From NCBI GenBank assembly GCA_030052355.1, contig JASIGS010000190.1, forward strand, positions 1 to 9,904: 9,904 bases of DNA, in the 5' to 3' direction. The position numbers and the translations under genes were made by a program. Origin of the DNA: Streptosporangiaceae bacterium. GTDB lineage: Bacteria; Actinomycetota; Actinomycetes; Streptosporangiales; Streptosporangiaceae. Shown here piece by piece: positions 6,291-9,904 of this stretch; the first letter of the stretch is position 1, and each line of letters starts with the position of its first letter. The notes under the pieces were generated by a model. The model was not told where the DNA came from. It searched no databases and saw only the letters and a list, made by a program, of their open reading frames with translations.

Positions 6291-6641
6291 GTGGGAATTG
6301 CTATAGGGGTCGTGAACCCGACAGCACTGTCGGTCATCAACATGTTCTTCTGGGTGCTGCTGCTCGGCGCTTTCGTCGTCGAGACCTGGGCGTTCGTCGA
6401 CGCGCTCATCCGGCCGGCCAACGCCTTCACCGCCGCCAGCAAGCAGACAAAGCCCCTGTGGCTCGTCATACTCGGGGTTGCGTTCGTGATCGGCATCGGC
6501 GGCGCCGTGGGCTACCTGGCGCTGCTGAGCATCTTCCCGATCCTGGCCTTCGTGGCCGCGGCGATCTACCTCGTCGACGTGCGGCCGAAGGTCAGGACGA
6601 TGAAGCCGCACCAGCGCCAGGGCCCGTACGGCCCCTGGTAG
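6291..6641 (+). CDS. DUF2516 family small membrane protein (Rv0476-like)
   Basis: A 116-residue integral membrane protein of unknown function. Hydrophobic segments at about 15-38, 56-73 and 76-96 make two or three membrane spans. ETWAFVDALIRPANAF (31-46) between the first two and the C-terminal GPYGPW (111-116) are features of actinomycete DUF2516 proteins. It starts at GTG 6291, 9 nt after the XRE stop, with no strong Shine-Dalgarno; GTG 6312 is an in-frame alternative whose AGGGG is too close to be a good site. The conserved pairing with a Rv0474-type regulator supports the family call, and co-transcription suggests it is under that regulator. No catalytic motif is seen. Confidence 0.85.
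   Translation: MGIAIGVVNPTALSVINMFFWVLLLGAFVVETWAFVDALIRPANAFTAASKQTKPLWLVILGVAFVIGIGGAVGYLALLSIFPILAFVAAAIYLVDVRPKVRTMKPHQRQGPYGPW
6617..6638. repeat. 22-bp near-perfect palindrome at the DUF2516/AlaX junction
   Basis: Arms CCAGGG (6617-6622) and CCCTGG (6633-6638) plus inner CCG/CGG flank a central TA, with one C-C mismatch pair. It encodes the conserved GPYGPW tail and ends 5 nt before the AlaX ATG. As RNA it would fold with a GTAC loop and could govern translation coupling; as DNA it resembles an operator. Confidence 0.4.
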
Positions 6642-6643
6642 TC

Positions 6644-7375
6644 ATGGCGGAAGCACAGTGGCGCACGCACCGGCTGGAGCTTGACGACCAGACGCTGCGT
6701 GAGTGGGAAGCCGTTGTCATCGCGTCCGGAGATGACGGCATCGTGCTCGACAGGTCGGCCTTCTACCCGGGCGGCGGCGGGCAGCCCCCGGACGAGGGCG
6801 TGCTGCTGTGGGGAGGCGTGCAGACCCACATCGTCGGCGCGAGGAAGGGCGACGACCTGTACCTGATCCCGGCCGAGGGCGACCCGCTGCCACCACCGGG
6901 CACCGAAGTCCGCGGCGCACTGGCCGACGAGCGGCGCACCGCGCTGATGCGGACCCACTCCGGCCTGCACGTGCTGTGCGGCGTCGTGTTCCGTGACTAT
7001 GGCGCGCTGGTCACGGGCGGGAACATGGAGCCGCTGACGGCGCGGATGGACTTCGACCTGCCTGAGTTGCCGCCCGGCTTCAAAGAGGCGGTCGAGGCGG
7101 CTTGCAACGCCGAGGTTGCCGCGGACCGCCGGATCGACGTCCGCGTGCTGCCCAGGGACGACGCCTTCAGGCTGCCGGACATCATCAGGACCGCGACCAA
7201 CCTGGTGCCGCCAGAGGTCGAGGAGGTCCGCATCATCGACATCGTCGGGCTCGATCAGCAGGCCGACGGCGGCACCCACGTGGCGAGCACCAAGCACATC
7301 GGCCGGATCGAGGTCGCCAAGATCGAGAGCAAGGGCCGCGGCTTCCGCCGCCTGCGCATCCGGATTGGCGACTAG
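6644..7375 (+). CDS. Alanyl-tRNA editing protein, AlaX type (AlaXp-II-like)
   Basis: Free-standing homologue of the AlaRS editing domain, hydrolysing mischarged Ser- or Gly-tRNA(Ala) in trans. The 243-residue length fits the medium AlaX class: a beta-barrel glycine-rich part followed by the zinc-site editing core. Seen: DRSAFYPGGGGQPPDEG (36-52), THSGLH (104-109; zinc ligands H105 and H109) and ADGGTHV (207-213; H212). The usual CGGTH cysteine is an aspartate here (D208). IESKGRGFRRLRIRI closes the protein, as in the family. ATG 6644 is chosen because it starts 2 nt after the DUF2516 stop and just ahead of family sequence; the longer open frame upstream overlaps DUF2516. It is probably translated by coupling, since no Shine-Dalgarno is visible. 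It converges on the PPOX gene 9 nt downstream. Confidence 0.92.
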   Translation: MAEAQWRTHRLELDDQTLREWEAVVIASGDDGIVLDRSAFYPGGGGQPPDEGVLLWGGVQTHIVGARKGDDLYLIPAEGDPLPPPGTEVRGALADERRTALMRTHSGLHVLCGVVFRDYGALVTGGNMEPLTARMDFDLPELPPGFKEAVEAACNAEVAADRRIDVRVLPRDDAFRLPDIIRTATNLVPPEVEEVRIIDIVGLDQQADGGTHVASTKHIGRIEVAKIESKGRGFRRLRIRIGD

Positions 7376-7384
7376 ACCGAGCGG

Positions 7385-7771
7385 CTACGCCTCGCCGAGG
7401 CCGAAGCTGATCACCCGCTCCGGGTGGATGCGGATGATCTCCGGTGACATCCCCCGCATCGGCGGCGGCTGGTCAATCAGCGCCTCGGCGCGGCCGCGGA
7501 TCTCCACGCAGCGCACCCGCCAAGGCTGCACGGAGACGAGGTCGTCCACCACGAATGCCACCCGCGGGTTAGCTGAGGCATTACGGAACTTGCGGGTGCT
7601 GCCCATGGCGCGCCCGCCGATGTCGATCGTGCCGAGTTCGGCGTTGTAGAAGAAACCCACCGGATTGTTCTGCGGAGCGCCGTGCGCGTCCACCGTGGCC
7701 AGCCGGCCGAGCCGCTGCGACTGCAGGTATTGGACGACTTCGGCAGTGAGCGTGCTGCTGACCTCGGGCAT
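7385..7771 (-). CDS. PPOX-class F420-dependent oxidoreductase family protein
   Basis: A 128-residue split-barrel flavin/deazaflavin-binding protein of the pyridoxamine-5'-phosphate-oxidase superfamily. The actinomycete branch with LGRLATVDAHGAPQNNPVGF (21-40) usually binds F420 or heme/biliverdin. Also seen: RAMGSTRKFRNASANPRVAF (54-73), the cofactor phosphate-contact region of the fold, and VEIRGRAEAL near the C-terminus. The start ATG 7771 has AGGAG at 6-nt spacing. The Shine-Dalgarno lies in a tiny AACAG-GAG-CTGTT stem-loop (7773-7785). It is divergent from the sigma factor gene and convergent with alaX. The substrate cannot be told from sequence; the cofactor is a family inference. Confidence 0.88.
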   Translation of the reverse strand: MPEVSSTLTAEVVQYLQSQRLGRLATVDAHGAPQNNPVGFFYNAELGTIDIGGRAMGSTRKFRNASANPRVAFVVDDLVSVQPWRVRCVEIRGRAEALIDQPPPMRGMSPEIIRIHPERVISFGLGEA

Positions 7772-7772
7772 G

Positions 7773-7785
7773 AACAGCTCCTGTT
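7773..7785 (-). promoter_or_regulatory. Ribosome binding site of the PPOX gene in a 5-bp hairpin
   Basis: On the minus strand AACAG-GAG-CTGTT is a perfect 5-bp inverted repeat around a GAG loop, ending 1 nt before ATG 7771. The AGGAG Shine-Dalgarno is shared between stem and loop. The stem is weak, so any effect on translation would be mild. Confidence 0.3.
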
Positions 7786-7838
7786 ACGACCGGTGCAGGA
7801 CCCTCGGGGGCCGCGCACCTGCGGACGGCAGTGGCGCG

Positions 7839-7853
7839 GGGAACCGCGTTCCC
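7839..7853. promoter_or_regulatory. Palindrome GGGAAC-N3-GTTCCC in the PPOX/sigma divergent region
   Basis: A perfect 6-bp-arm palindrome lies 67 nt upstream of the PPOX start and 62 nt upstream of the sigma-factor start, in a 144-nt divergent gap. GGAAC is also the commonest -35 core of ECF sigma promoters, but no matching GTC/CGTT -10 lies 16-18 nt downstream on plus. It is therefore a candidate operator or autoregulatory element only. Confidence 0.4.
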
Positions 7854-7915
7854 TTAATGATCTTGAAATTGCGCGCACACTGCGGACATGTAACCGGTGT
7901 CGGAGGGAGCAAACC

Positions 7916-8470
7916 TTGACCGCCTCACCTGACGAGCGTCGGCACCGGTTCGAGGCACTGTACGCGGCCAACCACCTGCCGCTACTCGGTTACATCCTGC
8001 GCCGGACCGGCAACGCCGACGATGCCGCCGACGTGCTCGCCGAGACCTTCCTGGCGGCCTGGCGGCGGCTGGACGACGTACCCTCCGGGGCGCAGGCCAA
8101 GCTGTGGCTGTTCGGCACGGCACGCCGGGTGCTGGCCAACCATCGCCGCGGCGAGCGCCGCAGGACCGCCCTCGCCGACCGCCTTCGACAGGACCTCGCG
8201 GCCAGCTACCAGCAGCCCGACCTCGGCGGCGAGCTGGCACAGATTGCAGCGGCGTTCGGCTGCCTGCCGGAATCAGACCGGGAACTGCTGGCCCTGGCCG
8301 GGTGGGAGGGCCTCGATCCTGGCCAGATCGCCCAGGTGCTCGGCTGCTCCCGGAACGCGGCCAGGATCAGGCTGCACCGGGCCCGCCGACGGTTCACCGC
8401 CGAACTGGCCAGAGGTGTTCCGGACCCGGCCCGCGTCCGTAGTCGAGTCACGAACGGAGATCTGGCATGA
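7916..8470 (+). CDS. ECF-type RNA polymerase sigma factor
   Basis: Group 4 sigma-70 factor of 184 residues that would direct RNA polymerase to a stress or envelope regulon. Region 2 spans about 12-80 (FEALYAANHLPLLGYILRRT, then DAADVLAETFLAAWRRLDDV and AKLWLFGTARRVLANHRRGE). Region 4 spans about 107-160 (LPESDRELLALAGWEGLD, QIAQVLGCSRNAARIRLHRA, with the HTH in the second part). There is no C-terminal SnoaL domain or extra region. The start is the TTG at 7916, supported by GGAGGGAG at 7902-7909 with 6-nt spacing; the longer upstream open frame lacks sigma sequence. Its stop overlaps the next gene's ATG by ATGA, so the two are translated together, the usual layout of an ECF factor and its membrane regulator. 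Promoter specificity is unknown. Confidence 0.93.
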   Translation: MTASPDERRHRFEALYAANHLPLLGYILRRTGNADDAADVLAETFLAAWRRLDDVPSGAQAKLWLFGTARRVLANHRRGERRRTALADRLRQDLAASYQQPDLGGELAQIAAAFGCLPESDRELLALAGWEGLDPGQIAQVLGCSRNAARIRLHRARRRFTAELARGVPDPARVRSRVTNGDLA

Positions 8471-9393
8471 ACAGCGTGAAGATGATCTGCCCGCTCACCG
8501 ACGCCGAGGCTGCCCGGCTGGTGGACCCCGCCACGATGGCTGATCTCGCCAGCCAGATCACCGGTGTGCCGCTGCCAGCCACGGTTGGCCGGCCCGGGCA
8601 TGCCGGGCGGGTCAGGACCGGCCGATCGTGGCGCCGTCGGCTGCTGATCGGCGCACCGCTGGTGGCCGGGGTCGCGGTGCTGGCGCTCGTAGCCACGTCG
8701 ATGGCGGGAACCGGGCACTCTGCCGCTCGAAGGACCGAGGACACGGCGAAGACGCAGGCCGCCTTGCTGTCCTTCACCCGGCGTGGCGGTTATATCGACG
8801 TCATCGTGCGTGACCCTCTGGCGGATGCGAAGCGGTATCGCGCCGAGTTCGCCCAGCGTCACCTCAACATCTCGCTCAGCCTGGTGCCAGCGTCGCCATC
8901 CCTTGTCGGCACCCTCGTGTACGAAAGTGCTACCGCCTACGGGCTGCTCCCTATCACCGCGGTCGGCAGGTGCTACACCGGCGGCGGAGGCAGCGCATGC
9001 CCAGTGGGCGTGCGCATCCCGCTTGGATACCGCGGCGCGGCCACGCTGGTGTTCGGCCGGGCAGCCAGGCCGGGAGAGGTGTATGAGACCACCGCGCCAG
9101 CTTCTGCTCCGGGCGAGGCCATGCACGGCCTGCACTACGTCGGCAAAACGGTTGCCGAAGTCCTCGCCATGCTCGCGCCGCGTCACCTGACCGTGAATCA
9201 CTACCTTGTCCAGCAGCAATGCTCGAACGCCACCAGGAAGACAGTGCCCGGCAGCTGGCTCGTCCATGACGCGGACCCGTGGGAAGCCGGGCAGGTAGTG
9301 CTGTGGGTGACGCGCTCTGGGCCGATGACCTTCTGCAAGGCAGTGCGCGTCACCCCTTCGCCGTCACCCGCCCCGGCGGCTGGTCGCGGCTAG
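8467..9393 (+). CDS. Single-pass membrane protein, putative anti-sigma/sensor with PASTA-like tail
   Basis: A 308-residue protein I cannot place in a named family. A short cytoplasmic part (1-54) ends in WRRRLL; one transmembrane helix lies at about 59-80; the rest should be outside the cell. The cytoplasmic part lacks the HxxxCxxC zinc motif of ZAS anti-sigma factors, although position and size suit a sigma-binding segment. The outer part has a first domain (about 103-200, with VRDPLADAKRYRAEFAQ and LSLVPASPSLVGTLVYE). A second segment (221-282) has a PASTA-like pattern: VGKTVAEVLAMLAPRHLTV, then VPGSWLVHDADPWEAGQVV. Four outer Cys (169, 178, 252, 290) could make two disulfides; the C-terminus is Pro/Ser rich. 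ATG 8467 has GGAG at 7-nt spacing and overlaps the sigma stop. The sensor role is inferred from coupling and topology. Confidence 0.82.
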   Translation: MNSVKMICPLTDAEAARLVDPATMADLASQITGVPLPATVGRPGHAGRVRTGRSWRRRLLIGAPLVAGVAVLALVATSMAGTGHSAARRTEDTAKTQAALLSFTRRGGYIDVIVRDPLADAKRYRAEFAQRHLNISLSLVPASPSLVGTLVYESATAYGLLPITAVGRCYTGGGGSACPVGVRIPLGYRGAATLVFGRAARPGEVYETTAPASAPGEAMHGLHYVGKTVAEVLAMLAPRHLTVNHYLVQQQCSNATRKTVPGSWLVHDADPWEAGQVVLWVTRSGPMTFCKAVRVTPSPSPAPAAGRG

Positions 9394-9414
9394 ACCGGGA
9401 GGCGCCGGACTAGC
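9389..9414. terminator. Imperfect hairpin between convergent genes
   Basis: GCTAG-A-CCGG (9389-9398) and CCGG-A-CTAGC (9405-9414) pair around a GAGGCG loop with one internal A-A mismatch (9 pairs). The stem starts on the stop codon of the membrane-protein gene and ends just before the stop of the M56 gene. It is a plausible bidirectional terminator without U-tract. Confidence 0.4.
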
Positions 9415-9415
9415 G

Positions 9416-9904
9416 TCAGCGGAGCGGCAGGAACAGGACAACCGCCGGGATAGCGGCGATGGCCGCGGCGGCGCTGATGACGAGAGCCAGGGCCACGCCG
9501 CTCAGGGCGGGCGCGGGATGCAGCAGCCTGACTACCCGGGCCGCGACCTGGCCGTCCAGGGCCGGGTCGGCTGCCGAGAGCGCGCCGGACGGCGCCACGG
9601 TGCCCCCGGCGGCCCCGACCCTCAGCAGCGCGGTCGCGAGTTCCCTGGCTGGCCGGTGCCGAAGTGCCCGGTCATCGGCGTGCATCTCCACCAGCAGCCC
9701 CACCGCGCGGTATGCCTGCCGAGCCACGCCGGCCCAGCGGAAGGCACGCAGCAGCGCTATGAAGGGCAGCAGCACCAGGTCGTGTCGTTCCCGCAAATGC
9801 GCGCGCTCGTGTGCGAGCACCGCGGCGAGCTCGTGGTCGTCGAGGAGCGTGAGGGTGCCCGCGCTGATCACGATGGCCGACCGCAGGCCCGGCAGGCAGT
9901 AGGC
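9416..9904 (-). CDS. M56 family (BlaR1/MecR1-like) metallopeptidase, 5' part beyond the right edge
   Basis: Membrane-embedded zinc protease fragment of 162 residues. The frame is open from the right edge (AYCLPGLRSAIVIS) to the TGA at 9416-9418, so the N-terminal membrane helices are outside the window. Seen: the zinc motif HERAH (fragment residues 32-36, bases 9797-9811); the downstream Glu of VEMHADDRAL (E73), the expected third ligand; and a C-terminal hydrophobic helix ALSGVALALVISAAAAIAAI near the end. LDDHELAAVLAHERAHLRERHD is the classic actinomycete M56 context. These genes usually sit next to a BlaI/CopY-type repressor, which would lie to the right if present. An internal GTG at 9871 is not the true start. 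Confidence 0.9.
   Translation of the reverse strand, partial: AYCLPGLRSAIVISAGTLTLLDDHELAAVLAHERAHLRERHDLVLLPFIALLRAFRWAGVARQAYRAVGLLVEMHADDRALRHRPARELATALLRVGAAGGTVAPSGALSAADPALDGQVAARVVRLLHPAPALSGVALALVISAAAAIAAIPAVVLFLPLR

Noticed and set aside
6566..7297. 243-residue minus-strand open frame
   Set aside because: It is antisense to alaX and the DUF2516 tail; low-information Arg/His/Val sequence.
7373..7401. Terminator between alaX and the PPOX gene
   Set aside because: The CCG-AG-CGG symmetry leaves a 2-nt loop, which cannot fold, and the GCCTC-GCC-GAGGC stem (7389-7401) lies in PPOX coding sequence and is only 5 bp.
1185..7853. Recurring GGGAAC/GTTCCC hexamers (around 1187, 1935, 6254, 7018, 7839, 8705) as a shared regulatory site
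   Set aside because: By rough composition the hexamer is expected several times in 10 kb of this GC content, and most copies are in coding sequence. Only the intergenic palindrome at 7839-7853 was kept.
8206..9267. 353-residue minus-strand open frame
   Set aside because: It overlaps the sigma factor and its coupled membrane protein, which share a proper ATGA junction and Shine-Dalgarno sites.
1..9904. tRNA, rRNA, CRISPR array, insertion sequence, att site or defence cassette
   Set aside because: I read both strands for cloverleaf-like or spaced direct repeats, transposase/integrase motifs and known defence domains and saw none. The gaps are all under 150 nt.

Overview
The window is GC-rich, with strong G/C bias at third codon positions, densely packed short intergenic gaps and several genes that look leaderless. 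The gene families are actinomycete ones: a Rv0474-type XRE regulator next to a DUF2516 membrane protein, a PPOX-fold F420-type oxidoreductase, and an M56/BlaR1-like peptidase. I read it as chromosomal DNA of a soil-type actinomycete. The secreted glutamic peptidase hints at an acid-tolerant terrestrial lineage, but the genus cannot be fixed from this sequence.

Layout, left to right. A 5'-complete radA (minus) runs off the left edge. It diverges from a TIM-barrel sugar phosphate isomerase/epimerase-like gene (plus), which converges on dtd, the D-aminoacyl-tRNA deacylase (minus). Divergent from dtd is a secreted G1 family (eqolisin) glutamic peptidase (plus), closed by a perfect 11-bp GC hairpin. 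Next come a beta-keto acid cleavage enzyme (BKACE/DUF849) and, 22 nt after its stop, a PF06089-type L-asparaginase, probably one transcript. A second plus-strand block holds the XRE regulator, the DUF2516 membrane protein and an AlaX-type alanyl-tRNA editing protein, with gaps of only 9 and 2 nt. A PPOX-fold protein (minus) converges on it. Across a 144-nt divergent region lies an ECF-type sigma factor translationally coupled (ATGA overlap) to a single-pass membrane protein with a PASTA-like tail, probably its regulator. An M56 metallopeptidase (minus) enters from the right edge.

Functional themes. Two tRNA proofreading enzymes (Dtd against D-amino acids, AlaX against misacylated tRNA-Ala) lie within 5 kb, with the repair protein RadA nearby. 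Two enzymes of small-molecule catabolism (BKACE and asparaginase) are linked. The right end looks like envelope sensing: sigma factor, membrane partner and M56 protease.

The least routine items are the bacterial glutamic peptidase, the sigma factor/PASTA-like membrane pair, a leaderless promoter of the XRE gene whose -35 lies inside a TTGCA-N2-TGCAA palindrome, and stem-loops placed exactly at translation starts or shared stop codons. No tRNA, rRNA, CRISPR array, insertion sequence or phage gene was seen, and no gene-free stretch exceeds 150 nt.
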